From the NCBI GenBank assembly GCA_963775975.1, contig CAVZKX010000001.1, forward strand, positions 1,054,001 to 1,118,000: a stretch of 64,000 nucleotides of DNA. The letters run 5' to 3'. The notes below the pieces were generated by a model. That model was not told the origin of the DNA. It saw nothing but the letters and a program-made list of their open reading frames with translations, and searched no databases. The translations under genes and the position numbers were made by a program. The first letter of the stretch is position 1; every line of letters begins with the position of its first letter. Below are positions 20,901 to 30,539 of the stretch, one piece after another. Source of the DNA: JANXQG01 sp963775975. GTDB taxonomy: Bacteria > Planctomycetota > Planctomycetia > Pirellulales > Thermoguttaceae.

Positions 20901-21183
20901 CGGAGGTCCTTCACCGCCATCGCGCGGGGCGAGCCTCATGGCCACGTCCGTTTCGGCCGCAACGAACCGTCTCAGCGGCGCCTCGCCGGCTACGGATGAC
21001 TTGCACACCTGGCGCGCAGCCCAAGCAGCGGTAATCGCGGCCGACTTCGCTCGACGCTCCGCCGCGGACGTAACTTGGTTCAGATATGTACAATCTGCGG
21101 TGACGTCCGCCGGTCAGAAAGACAGTCGCTCGACTGCCTTAAAGGCCCTGGACGTCGTGCTGGCCGGCTATTCTCAAGAATGA
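14941..21183 (+). CDS. Multidomain GH74 xyloglucanase-type protein (two frameshifts)
   Basis: The N-terminus has FEALESRRLLSA, a LEPR-XLL-type planctomycete motif. A GH74 two-propeller catalytic region follows (YNWQSVPIGGGGFVTGIIYS, VYARTDVGGAYRW with candidate catalytic Asp65, GDVGGYRYT with candidate Asp453, and Asp-box repeats such as STDGGATW). GH74 enzymes cut xyloglucan backbones. Next come three or more Ig/PKD-like repeats (TYTW...FSVNGTNAAK), a DUF1349-like domain (DQFHFFSKSVSGDATLIARV), a LamG domain (WYPLDNSTTATDASGNGRAG) and a strand-repeat end (NPNALPNGSNLAVGANIGSL). The frame breaks near 18673 (one extra T) and near 20822 (one missing base); restored, the protein ends LHTWRAAQAAVIAADFARRS...LDVVLAGYSQE, without a PEP-CTERM tail. 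Secreted; likely co-regulated with the module upstream. Confidence 0.82.
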
Positions 21184-21642
21184 TCTGACGTTTCCAGTAA
21201 CAGAATCCACCTACACCGGCCACATCAACCGCTAATCCCACAGCGGCGAGCGCGCCGCCCACGGAGCGAGGGCTGATCGGCTCGCGGTACAATCAGACGG
21301 CGAATGGTACGATCATCACGTGGGTCACGAAGCCCTCGTAACCTTGCAGCGCGATCATTAGCGTCGTCACGTCAACGCACGTCCCTACTATTGCGTCTTC
21401 GGCGAGCATGGATATGTCACGGCAGCCGGTCCCTTCCGTGTTGACCTGCGACCTTATTCGGAACCCGTACGTATTCCGGGACATCCCGAAAAATCACCTT
21501 ATTCCGAACCGTGCTTTAACCTTCCATCAAACGTTGCCACCGAGCAATTCGGAAAAGAAGCGACACCCCCGCTTGGAAAGGGCCGCAGTGCGGTGCCATT
21601 AACCCAAGCTCAATTGCGAATATTTCGAATTATGCAGAGTTC
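21184..21642. other. Intergenic region, no confident gene
   Basis: Nothing here can be assigned. On the minus strand, 21484 down to about 21180 reads, across one stop, a hydrophobic stretch (LMIALQGYEGFVTHVMIVPF, then LYREPISPRSVGGALAAVGL) faintly like the end of a drug/metabolite (EamA-type) transporter. It could be a decayed gene or chance. Confidence 0.3.
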
Positions 21643-22804
21643 CTAGCCGGCGCTGGCATCGGGTAGTCGGCACGTCCCGGCCATCTCCCAAGGAACGGGC
21701 AGTACCGCTTGAATCAACGTTCCCGCGCTCGGTGTGCTGTGGATTGTCAGCCGTCCGCCGAGGATCCGTGCCCTATAATACATCCCCTCCAAGCCGAAGT
21801 GGCCCTTTTCAACGGACCCTGGATCGAATCCGACGCCCCAGTCTTGAACTTCCAGCAGCACATCCAGCCCTTCTCGTATCAGGGTTACTGCTACTCTCTC
21901 ACTCTGGCTATACTTGCAGGCGTTAGTCAAAGCTTCCTGAATCATGCGGTAAAGGCAGCGCACTAGGGGTGACGGCAGCGAATCGATGTTGAGCGTGCAA
22001 TGGAACTCGATCTTCGGGCCACCGCGTTTTCGGTGCTCGTCGATCAGTTGAGAGATCGCCGATACCAGTCCAATTTCGTCGATAAAAGACGACCGTGAAG
22101 TGCGAATCAGGCGGTGCGCCTCGACGTGGGCTTGGCGAACAAGCTCCACGCCGGTATGGTAGGCCTTTTCAGCACCCTCGGAAAGGCTTGATCGCAACGA
22201 TTCATGGAGCTGAAAGTGGATGTCGGCCGCTGCAAGAAGCTGCGCTAGCCCGTCATGGACCTCGTAGCACATCGTTTGCCGGTCATGGTCGCATACGTGC
22301 AGCATTTGCCGTAAAGTGTCTTCGGCCTGCTTACGCTCCGTGATATCTTCGACAACGCCTTGAGCAAAAACGACCTTGCCGTTCGGATCATGCAACGCGC
22401 TGGTCGTAGTCCGGGCCCAAAACGTCGTGCCATTTTTTGCGCCGGTAGCGCTTTTCATTCGTGAAGCCGGGGATCTCGCCCGTGAACAGGCGCTGGGTCA
22501 CGGGAGCGTATTTTTCCCGATCTTCGTCGTGGATAAAATCCGTGACACGTTGCCCGATCAGCTCGTGTCGGGGATAGCCAATCATGCGGCACATGGCATG
22601 GTTGACCGCTGTGATGATCCGATCACCGCTGCCAATTACCATGCCCACCGGGGCTTCCTCAAAGGCAACTCGGAATTGCTTGTCTCTTAGCGGCAAAGCT
22701 TCCAATGCCTGTTTCCGCGCAGTACCCCCTGACGTTGTCCTTACCGGGTTGATGCTGTCGCCTTCGACAGCTTTCCGATCTTGTTCGTCCTCACTGTCGT
22801 TCAT
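21643..22804 (-). CDS. PAS-domain sensor histidine kinase, NarL/DesK-type (one frameshift)
   Basis: The N-terminal part is a PAS domain (FRVAFEEAPVGMVIGSGDRI, MCRMIGYPRHELIGQRVTDF) ending in a PAC motif (GVVEDITERKQAEDTLRQM). The kinase follows: CYEVHDGLAQLLAAADIHFQ, a HisKA_3 box with the phosphorylated His in EVHDG, then the ATPase domain with QEALTNACKYSQ (N box) and DWGVGFDP (G box). The frame breaks near 22440 in a run of six A; five A would join RRK to NGTTFWARTT. There is no transmembrane helix, so it is probably a soluble cytoplasmic sensor. No adjacent response regulator is visible. It lies downstream of the minus-strand array with 460 empty bases between. Confidence 0.85.
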
Positions 22805-23267
22805 GGTTACCCGATTTTCGCGATAAAATGTCCCGTTGCTCCTCGCCCGGAACCCTATGATACGGCGGCGGTTTTAAAAAACCAAAAACCGGCCCCGTGC
22901 GGACGCCCATTTGCGCGCGACAACCAGTACGTCGGCGTGCCGGTGTCCGCTTGCGTTTGGAGCTAGAGATGCGACACATCTCTGGCAATTTCGCCGGAGC
23001 CGATGCGGCAGGAGGTGGCGCACACCTCCGCGAGCTATGCGGCATGAAAAAATCGGCAATCGGTTGATTTTCCCAGCAACTCATCCCTTTGCCAACTCTT
23101 CCTATCAAACCACCGTTCTTCGCGACGGGTCAGCAGGAAATCCTGGCGGCTGTGCGCATCCGTCAGCTTTGCCTATTCGATTCAAAGCGGTGGGCAGCCT
23201 GGTTCGGCGATGGAGTTGGGGCTGGCGATTGATTGACGGTTACGGATTGCGGATTCCCGCGAGCGGT
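22805..23267. other. Intergenic region, no gene seen
   Basis: Neither strand has a frame with a plausible start, ribosome site and recognisable protein. A run of A/T near 22875 is the only local feature. Confidence 0.4.
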
Positions 23268-23711
23268 TCAAAACTGTCTCTGCACAAGTTCCAGTTCGCT
23301 GCGGCATATCTCGCTGAAACTCTTCAAGGGGTCCACGCCGTGCAGGGTCTCGTCGCGGATCTGCTCCGGAGTAAGATTCGGCTTAGAGTAGGCTTCAATG
23401 ATGTGTTTCAAGACCGCTTCGGCAGCCGCCAAGACCCGCGGCGGCGAGCAAAGCCGAATACGGCTTAAGAGCGCGTAGGCCGGTATAATATTCTTTGGGT
23501 TAATGACGTTGTTCTCCAAGGCGTCGATCAGGAGCCGCGCGCTCTCGCTGATAAAATCGGAATACAGAGCCTCTCGGCGGGCAATCTGATTGGCCAACAA
23601 GTCTCGCCGATCGTGAAATCGCTGCGTCATCAAAGAGCCCGCAAAGGTTCCCGTCGCACCCACGATTGGGCCGGCAATTGCGGACATCGCGGCGATCAAT
23701 GTTGAATCCAT
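23268..23711 (-). CDS. Small conserved membrane-anchored protein of unknown function
   Basis: A protein of 147 residues. The N-terminus MDSTLIAAMSAIAGPIVGAT and the following GTFAGSLMTQRF could form one transmembrane segment. The rest is helical and charged (RRDLLANQIARREALYSDFI, ESARLLIDALENN). Small proteins of this form occur in several phyla without an assigned function. It is the last gene of the minus-strand array, starting 23 bases after the stop of the efflux transporter, so it is probably co-transcribed. No catalytic motif is seen. Confidence 0.65.
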   Translation of the reverse strand: MDSTLIAAMSAIAGPIVGATGTFAGSLMTQRFHDRRDLLANQIARREALYSDFISESARLLIDALENNVINPKNIIPAYALLSRIRLCSPPRVLAAAEAVLKHIIEAYSKPNLTPEQIRDETLHGVDPLKSFSEICRSELELVQRQF

Positions 23712-23733
23712 GATTGACCTCCGGAAAAGGTTT

Positions 23734-25319
23734 TTAGGCCGGTGCGGCGGTTCGGCTTCGCATCAGCAGCACCGTTATCAGCAAACCAATCGAGCCCACC
23801 ATAAGGCTCAAGAAACGCAGCCCGCTCTGAATGCCGTGGGCCACGGCCTCTTCTTTTACCATCGCGCCTAGCACGGTGGACGTCAAGCGGGGCAGATCGG
23901 GCGCCTCGACGCCATGCTGGCGATAATAGTCGGCGATGCGAGCCGATGCGGCCTCGACTTCGGGACGGTTTTCGCGCAGGTTCATCCGCTGGGCATCGAA
24001 GGCCCGGTCGGACCAGGCGGAAACGACGGTGCCTGTCATGGTTGGGATGATCACGATCGGCACGATAAGCGCGACGATCGCCAGGGCGCCGGCATAGAGG
24101 GCATCGCGGCGATCCAGTCCCTCCACTTCGTCTTGCAGAAAGACGGGCGGAAAGAGCCCCATGAACAGCCCCCAGCAACCGATCATCAAGGCGACTTCTC
24201 CCTTGCTGGTGAAATTGTCGACGTACGATATCCACCACAGACAGCCTGCACAGCCGACGACGCCGATCAAGAGCCAGACGTGCCGTAACGCCCAAGGGTG
24301 AAACCAAGTGGTTAGGATCGTCGAAGTCATCATCGTCAGCGAGGCCGGGGCCAGAATCCAGCCAGTCACGTCACGGGGGTAAGTCGCGGAGATCAAGGCA
24401 GTAGTTGGCCATCACGGTCAATACGGCCAAAAGCTGCAACAGCAAGAGCATGCGGACGGACATTGCGAGCACGTAACTGCGGACTCTCAGCATGCGGCGG
24501 AAGTGCTCGTTCACCGAAAGCCCCGCGCCGACCCAGACAGCAAGGACCGCGAACGAAAGCAAAGTTCCGACGGCGATTGCCGTAAAGGCATTGGATGTCC
24601 AACCGCCCCACTTCCGATACCAGCCAAAGGTGAAAGCCATCAATACGATCGATGTCGCCAATAGCGTGACCGCCATCCAATCGACCCGCAACGGCATGGG
24701 CTGCGGCGGTCGGTCGGGCTTGATGCAGCGCAGCACCAGGGGGAACGCCAAACAGGCCAGCGGCACGTTCACCCAAAAGATCCAGCGCCAGGAAAGCTCC
24801 TCGTTTACCAGCGCGGTCAACAGCGGCGTGGTGGGACGCGTCGCATAGGCGACAACGCCATAGAAGCCGATGGCGATGATCACCGCGCTGCCGAACTGGC
24901 GATAGAGCAGGGCGCGGCATAGCACAATCACCATCCCTTTGCCTACTCCTTCCACCAACTTCGCCACGACGAGAGTTTCCAGATCTGTCGCCGCCCCGCA
25001 GAGAAAGTTTCCTACTGCAAACCAGCCGAGCCCAACCAGCAAGGTGTTCCGCGCCATAGCGGGCCATGGCCCAGATGCCCGCGAAGATTCCGTAGATGAC
25101 CGCCACGCCCCAGGCGACATTGGTCCAGATCATGCTGTAGTGCTCCGCGCCGATGCCCAGGCGGATCAGGTCGTCGGAAACGTCGGTCAATACGAGCGTC
25201 TGATAGACCGTGAACAGAATAGGAACGACGGCCACGGCCGCCAGCCAGGGCACGCCGCCGGCCGCGGCCTGCGGCTTGTCTCGGGGAGGCGGGGCTGGCG
25301 CTATCGCGACTTGGGTCAA
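23734..25319 (-). CDS. MFS multidrug transporter, EmrB/DHA2-type (two frameshifts)
   Basis: Three frames together give one transporter of about 525 residues with many hydrophobic segments: WLAAVAVVPILFTVYQTLVL, LLVGLGWFAVGNFLCGAATD, LSWRWIFWVNVPLACLAFPL (a typical 14-helix MFS stretch), HVWLLIGVVGCAGCLWWI and FLSLMVGSIGLLITVLLMRS. The frame changes near 25055 and near 24392. The apparent start is TTG at 25319, preceded by GGAG, five bases after the HlyD-type gene. With that gene it makes an EmrAB-type pump that would export hydrophobic compounds. A substrate cannot be told. Confidence 0.8.
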
Positions 25320-25323
25320 CCCC

Positions 25324-26709
25324 TTACTCCTTCGCTTGGTTAAAGTGTTCTTCGATGTTGGCCATTTCGCGGGCAGTCTGCTCGGCCCAGCGCGGATCGC
25401 CCGGACCGTGGCCGATTACGGCTTTCACCGAAAGACCGGCCCGCAATTGCGGCCAGCGTTCATCTTTTTCGATCGCGATTCGCAGGGACACCCGCTGCAC
25501 GACCTTGGTGAACTCGCCGGCGACGACGTTCCGCGGCACCAGAGCGAACTGGGCCCCGGTCGATTTGTCGAGCCAGACGACCCGACCGTGAAATGGCTCG
25601 GCGAAGGCGTCGATCGTCAGTTCCACTGGGTTGCCCGGCGCTACGCCGCGAAGTCGCGTTTCTTCCAGATTGGCGGTAACGTAGAGTAGATCGGGGTTGT
25701 ACATGCTCAGGATCGGCACGCCCGCCGAGGCAAAATCGCCGAGATGCCGATAGCGCTTGACCACGATGCCCGGGCAAGGGCGCGGATCTGCGTGTACTTG
25801 AGCTCGTGCTCGGCTGCTGCGAGAATGGTTCGGGCTTCGGCCACAGCGACTTTCTTGAGTTCGGTAAGCAACTCGACTTCGCGGATCTCGTCGTTGCCGG
25901 TTTCGGCCAGCTCGACGCCCTTGCTCGCTTTCTGCGTCGCCTTCTCGGCCGCTTCCACGGTTCGTTTCGCCACGTCGATTTGTGTTCGCTCGGCGTGCGC
26001 CTTGGCGAGCTTCGTGGCAGCCAGTTTTCTTGCGCCTCCGCGGCGTCGCGGGCCTGGGTCGCTTCTTGGGCCTTGCGGAGAGGCACGGCTTCCTCCTTCT
26101 GAAGATTGGTGAACCGCGTGTACTCCTGCTGCGCCAGCAACAAGCTTGCCGTCGCGGCTTCCAGCCCGGCCTGTGCCTCTTCGATGCCGTGATCGACCTC
26201 CACATTGGTGAGCGTCAGACCGCCTTGGGCTCGGGCTTCATCCGCCTTCGCCGCGGCAAGGGTTCGGCGGGCGATCTCGATTTGAAGCGGGATTTCCAGC
26301 CGCAGCCGGGCCAGTGCGGCCTCTTGCCGTTTGAGTTCGGCTTCGGCTGCATCGACCTTGCGTCGAGCCAGATTCACCTGGTCGCGGTAGGGCTCCGAGT
26401 CGATTTCCACCAGCAACTGATCCTTCTCGACGCGATCGTTCTCCTCGACAAAGAAGGAGACGAGATGCCCCGACACCGCCTGCGGCGCCACGTTGATGAT
26501 ATGCGCCTCAACAAAGGCGTCCTCCGTGACTGAATGGCTCGCACCGTACGACCACCAAACGAGGAAAAGTACCAACACCAGCGCAATCGCGCCAGCAGGC
26601 CCCCAATCTTGATGAGGCGGACGCGCGATGCTGGCGGTGGGCTCGTCGGCGGACTGGATGCGGGTGGCGCGGGCGGGGCAGTCGCTGACGAGTTGGTTGT
26701 CGTGCTCAC
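25324..26709 (-). CDS. HlyD/EmrA-type membrane fusion protein (three frameshifts)
   Basis: The joined frames give a proline-rich N-terminus, a transmembrane helix (GPAGAIALVLVLFLVWWSYG), a first lipoyl-like half (VAPQAVSGHLVSFFVEENDR), a long coiled coil (DAAEAELKRQEAALARLRLE and onward), then the second half with FASAGVPILSMYNPDLLYVT and a beta-barrel domain (GNPVELTIDAFAEPFHGRVV). The breaks fall at about 26660 (G run), 26025 (A run) and 25778 (C run), each one base short. The start is GTG 26709 with GGAG upstream. It would bridge the inner-membrane MFS partner to the outer membrane in a drug efflux system. Confidence 0.8.
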
Positions 26710-26748
26710 GGACGTGCTCCAAAATCCAACATTTCAATCCGAATGCAC

Positions 26749-27798
26749 CTAATAATAGCCCTGATTGTCGCGTGTAGTGCTTACCTTGCCGGCATAGCGT
26801 CGGGAGATGAAGACAAAGTAGGAGGCGGCCAAGATGAAAGCAATCGGCCACCAGGCGAGCGCCGCTAGCAATGTATCGGGACTCGACGCGGCGCCGTAAG
26901 CGGTGATGGAATTCTCCGCACGTGACGTGGAATGGAGCATCACCGGAAAAATCGCGGCGCCGCCGGTTCCCAGCAGCCCCGCAATCAAAAACGTCGATCC
27001 GACAAACGCTCTCCGTTCCAGTCCCTTTCGAATGCCGGTGGCTAGCGCGAGGGCTGAGCATGCCACGACAAACACTCCTAGCGAGACTAAAGGCTTGCCG
27101 GCCGCGCTGCGAACGATATCCGGACGGACATACCAGGTTTCCAGGGAAACGACCGCTCCCAGCGGAAGCAGCATGGGCCAGAGAATTCGGGCGAACGACG
27201 CGCTGCGGTCGTGTACCGGGCCCACTGTCTTCAACGTCAAGTAGACCGCTCCGTGGGCAGCGAGCATCACGACGGCAAGGACGGCAACGGAAACTGTATA
27301 CCAATCGAGCAGACCCACATTTCCGCGAACGCCGAAGTGTGTAAAAAAGGCCATGGCAAAGTTGCCGTGATCGTCCAAAGGAACTCCCCTCGCCACGTTT
27401 CCGCCGGCGGCGCCAAACAGGACAGCAAGCAGCAAACTGGAGACGACGAAGACGAAATCCCAAAACCCCTGCCAAAGCAGGTCGTTGATGTGGCCGCCGA
27501 ACTCGATGGAAATGCCCCGCAAGATGAGACACCACAAAATCAAGAATACGCGCCAGGTAATAGCCCGCAAAAGCCGACGCCAGCACGGAGGGAAAAACGG
27601 CAAACAACGTGCCACCAAAGCCGAGCAGCCACACTTCGTGCCACGACCAGAGCGGCCCGATTGCCGCAATGACTTGCCGCCGCTCGGCGGGCGTTTTTGC
27701 CACGAGCCAGTGGAGCATGCCCGCGCAAAGTTGCGGCCGTCCAGCACCACATACGTGATGAGCATGAAGCTGACAATCGCGTACCAGGTTCCGATCAT
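26749..27798 (-). CDS. cydB: Cytochrome bd ubiquinol oxidase subunit II (two compensating indels)
   Basis: Starts MIGTWYAIVSFMLITYVVLD G, the canonical CydB N-terminus, and continues with FGGHINDLLWQGFWDFVFVV and several further helices to AWWPIAFILAASYFVFISRR. Between about 27725 and 27555 the annotated frame is nonsense, but another frame there reads GMLHWLVAKTPAERRQVIAA and IGPLWSWHEVWLLGFGGTLF, typical CydB sequence; two small indels explain it. The start overlaps the cydA stop by four bases (ATGA). It forms the heterodimeric quinol oxidase with CydA. Confidence 0.88.
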   Translation of the reverse strand: MIGTWYAIVSFMLITYVVLDGRNFARACSTGSWQKRPPSGGKSLRQSGRSGRGTKCGCSALVARCLPFFPPCWRRLLRAITWRVFLILWCLILRGISIEFGGHINDLLWQGFWDFVFVVSSLLLAVLFGAAGGNVARGVPLDDHGNFAMAFFTHFGVRGNVGLLDWYTVSVAVLAVVMLAAHGAVYLTLKTVGPVHDRSASFARILWPMLLPLGAVVSLETWYVRPDIVRSAAGKPLVSLGVFVVACSALALATGIRKGLERRAFVGSTFLIAGLLGTGGAAIFPVMLHSTSRAENSITAYGAASSPDTLLAALAWWPIAFILAASYFVFISRRYAGKVSTTRDNQGYY

Positions 27799-29161
27799 AC
27801 TGCCGGCTCCGATCCAAGTCCGAATGAGCGCTCAGCGTCAGGTCCATGAACAATCTCGCGGCCTACGAGAGCCACAAAGAGCAGGCCGACTACGAAGTAG
27901 AGTCCGCAAAAGCCGATGAGCGTGAAGATGGCGTCGCCGTTGCTCACGAGCTTGCTGTAGCCGTCCCGTGTGTGAAAGAGCCCGTAGACTAGCCACGGTT
28001 GACGTCCTAATTCCGCGGTCATCCATCCCAAGGTGTTGGCGATGTAGGGAAAGGGGAAAGCCAGCATCAGCACCCAAAGAAGCCACTTGCTGGATTCCAG
28101 CCGGCCGCGAAAGCGCTGCACAATGGCGAAGAACATGATCGCGATGAAGAGCGTGCCCAAAGTGATCATAATGTGAAACGAATAGTATAAAAGCTCGATG
28201 TTGTCGGGCCAAGCGCTCTCGGGATATTCGTCGAGTCCATGCACGTAACTCTGAAATGTGCCATAGGCGAGAAAACTGAGCGCACCGGGCACCACAATGG
28301 GGTTGTCGAGACGCCGCATCTTGATGTTCGGCTGTCCTATAACCGCGACGCCAGCCATTTCGCCGCCGACGAATCTGCCCTCCATAGCCGCAAGAGTCAC
28401 GGGCTGGTAACGGCCGACCATTTTGGCCTGCTGGTCGCCGCTCGGAAAAGCCGCCAAAAGCGATGCAACAAGGCCGGCGAGCGTGCCGGCCCGCAGATAG
28501 AGTGCTGCCTGCTCGCGATGAATCCCGCGCAAGGCATAAAAAGCGCCAGCGCCGCGACGACGAATGCGCCGGTGACAGCAGCGGCGGTCTGGTTGTGAAA
28601 GAATTGGACAAAGCCCCAACGGTTCACCAAATAGTCGCGGAGACTGGCGACGCCAAGCGTGCCGTCAGCCGAGATTTCATATCCGACCGGATGCTGCATG
28701 AAGGCGTTGGTCACCAGGATGAAGTATCCGGACAGCCAACTGCCGAGAGCGACGGCGACCGCGGCCATAAAATGATAGCGCGGCCCCAGTCGCTTTTCGC
28801 CCCAAATCAGCACACCCACAAAAGCGCTCTCCAGGAAAAAGGCGAACATGCCTTCCATCGCCAGCGTCTGCCCGATGACCCCGCCAGCGTACTTGGAGAA
28901 CGCGGACCAATTGGTGCCGAACTGAAACTCCATGGGAATTCCGGTAACGACGCCGACGCCGAAATTAAGTCCAAAGATCTTGGCCCAAAACCGGGCGGCC
29001 CGCGCGTACTCTTCATCGCCCGTCCGGAGCGCCTGCCACTTCCAATAGACGATGAACCATGCCAGCCCCATCGTAAGCTGTGGGAAGAGATAGTGGTAGG
29101 TTATCGTAAAGGCGAACTGCAGGCGGTGCCAAAACGCAGGATCGTATACGAGTGAGTTCAT
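27795..29161 (-). CDS. cydA: Cytochrome bd ubiquinol oxidase subunit I (one frameshift)
   Basis: Begins FWHRLQFAFTITYHYLFPQL, with the conserved first helix and haem-ligand region, then GVVTGIPMEFQFGTNWSAFS and FAFFLESAFVGVLIWGEKRL. The second half has LAAMEGRF with the quinol-site Glu, and GWMTAELGRQPW. The Q-loop is short, as in cyanide-insensitive-type bd oxidases. The frame breaks near 28547, where one extra G would restore GAFYALRGIHREQAALYL. The start is the ATG at 29161. It reduces O2 to water with quinol, without proton pumping, and follows the NDH-2 gene at 36 bases, giving a short non-pumping respiratory chain. Confidence 0.9.
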
Positions 29162-29197
29162 TATTTCTGCTCCTGACATTCGGCCATGCAATGTCCG

Positions 29198-30511
29198 CTA
29201 GCGGTGAGCCATTGCCGTTTCCAACGGTGCGGGCACGGGCTTGCTGGCAGTCTTCGCATCATCATTCCTAGGTTGAATTATGATTCTGGCCGCTCGGTCG
29301 TGAGTCAAGGCTGACCAGCTCCAGTTCCAGAGCACTTCGATGCGGTTACGCACTCCACTCAGGAGAGTCAGGTGAACGCCAAGCCAGGCGAAATAGGCTA
29401 ATGGGCCCTGCAGGGTCTTCTGATTGGGAAACTCTACCACAGCGGCGCCTCGCCCGATAGTCGCCATGAAGCCCTTATCCCAGTACTTAAATGGCTGGGT
29501 CGGATCACCGTGTACGCGGCAGGCGATTTGCCGCCCGACGTGCTGTCCGGATTGCATCGCCACCGAACCGAGCTGCGGCAAAACTTTGCCGTCCGACGCA
29601 ACCTCACCCATATCGCCAACCACGAAGATCTCAGGGTGGTCGGGGACGCTGAGGTCGGGATTGAGTTTGATTCGGCCGCCGCGTTCTTGCGGCAAACCCA
29701 TCCCATCCGCCAGAGGGTTGGCTCTCACGCCCGCCGCCCAGATCAGCGTATGGGCCTTGATTTCCTCTCCCGACTTTAGCCGCACGAAGCCGGCGCCAAC
29801 TTCGGCGACGGCTTCTCCAAGCCGCACTTCGACTCGACGCTGCTCAAGTTCTTCTTTGGCGTACGCTCGCAGGTTCTCTTTGAAGGGGGCGAGGACCTCT
29901 TTCCCCATCTCGATAACGATGATCCGTGCCTTTTCCGTGGCGAGCTGATGGTAATCTTGGGGCAGCAGGTTGTAGAACAGGTCGGCAAGTGCCCCCGCCG
30001 TTTCGACACCCGTAGGGCCCGCGCCGACGATTACGAACGTGAGTTCGCCATCTTGAATTAAACTTGGGTTGCCGTCCGCGGATTCGAATCGGTCCAGGAC
30101 CTGGTTGCGGAGCTTGACCGCATCCATCAGCGTGTAGAGGGGAAAGGCATGTTCGGCGGCGCCGGGAGTGTTGAAGTAATTGACCTTGGCTCCCCCGGCC
30201 AGCACGAGATAATCGTAAGCGGCCTGGTTGCCGTCCTCCAGATGGATCGTACGGCCCGCGACGTCAATGCCGCTCACCGTGGCCATTCGAAACGTGACAT
30301 TCTCCTGGCGGCGAAACATGCCGCGGACCGTGCGCTGAACGTCTTCGGCGTTTAGCAAAGAACTTGCTACCTGGTAAAGCAAGGGCTGAAACGTGTGGTA
30401 GTTGTTTCGGTCGATCAACGTCACGTCGACCGGCACATGGGCCAACTGCTCGGCCACTTCCAATCCGCCGAACCCTGCTCCGACAATGGCAACGCGTGGT
30501 CTGTTATTCAT
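29198..30511 (-). CDS. ndh: Type II NADH:quinone oxidoreductase (NDH-2)
   Basis: A protein of 437 residues with two Rossmann motifs, VAIVGAGFGGLEVAEQL (FAD) at the N-terminus and TFVIVGAGPTGVETAGALAD (NADH) around residue 160. The segment HTFQPLLYQVASSLLNAEDV is typical of the family, as are IWAAGVRANPLADGMGLP and FVVGDMGEVASDGKVLPQLG. The C-terminal helix region (LAYFAWLGVHLTLLSGVRNR) is the membrane-binding end. It oxidises NADH and reduces quinone without pumping ions. The ATG at 30511 has GGGAGAA upstream. It sits between acyl-CoA catabolic genes, which make NADH, and cydAB, which consumes quinol. Confidence 0.93.
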   Translation of the reverse strand: MNNRPRVAIVGAGFGGLEVAEQLAHVPVDVTLIDRNNYHTFQPLLYQVASSLLNAEDVQRTVRGMFRRQENVTFRMATVSGIDVAGRTIHLEDGNQAAYDYLVLAGGAKVNYFNTPGAAEHAFPLYTLMDAVKLRNQVLDRFESADGNPSLIQDGELTFVIVGAGPTGVETAGALADLFYNLLPQDYHQLATEKARIIVIEMGKEVLAPFKENLRAYAKEELEQRRVEVRLGEAVAEVGAGFVRLKSGEEIKAHTLIWAAGVRANPLADGMGLPQERGGRIKLNPDLSVPDHPEIFVVGDMGEVASDGKVLPQLGSVAMQSGQHVGRQIACRVHGDPTQPFKYWDKGFMATIGRGAAVVEFPNQKTLQGPLAYFAWLGVHLTLLSGVRNRIEVLWNWSWSALTHDRAARIIIQPRNDDAKTASKPVPAPLETAMAHR

Positions 30512-30539
30512 TTTTTGTTCTCCCTTCAAATCGTTCAAA

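Noticed and set aside
21180..21484. Decayed EamA-type transporter on the minus strand
   Set aside because: Only a hydrophobic stretch and REPISPRSVGGAL resemble the family, and a stop interrupts it; too weak to call a gene.
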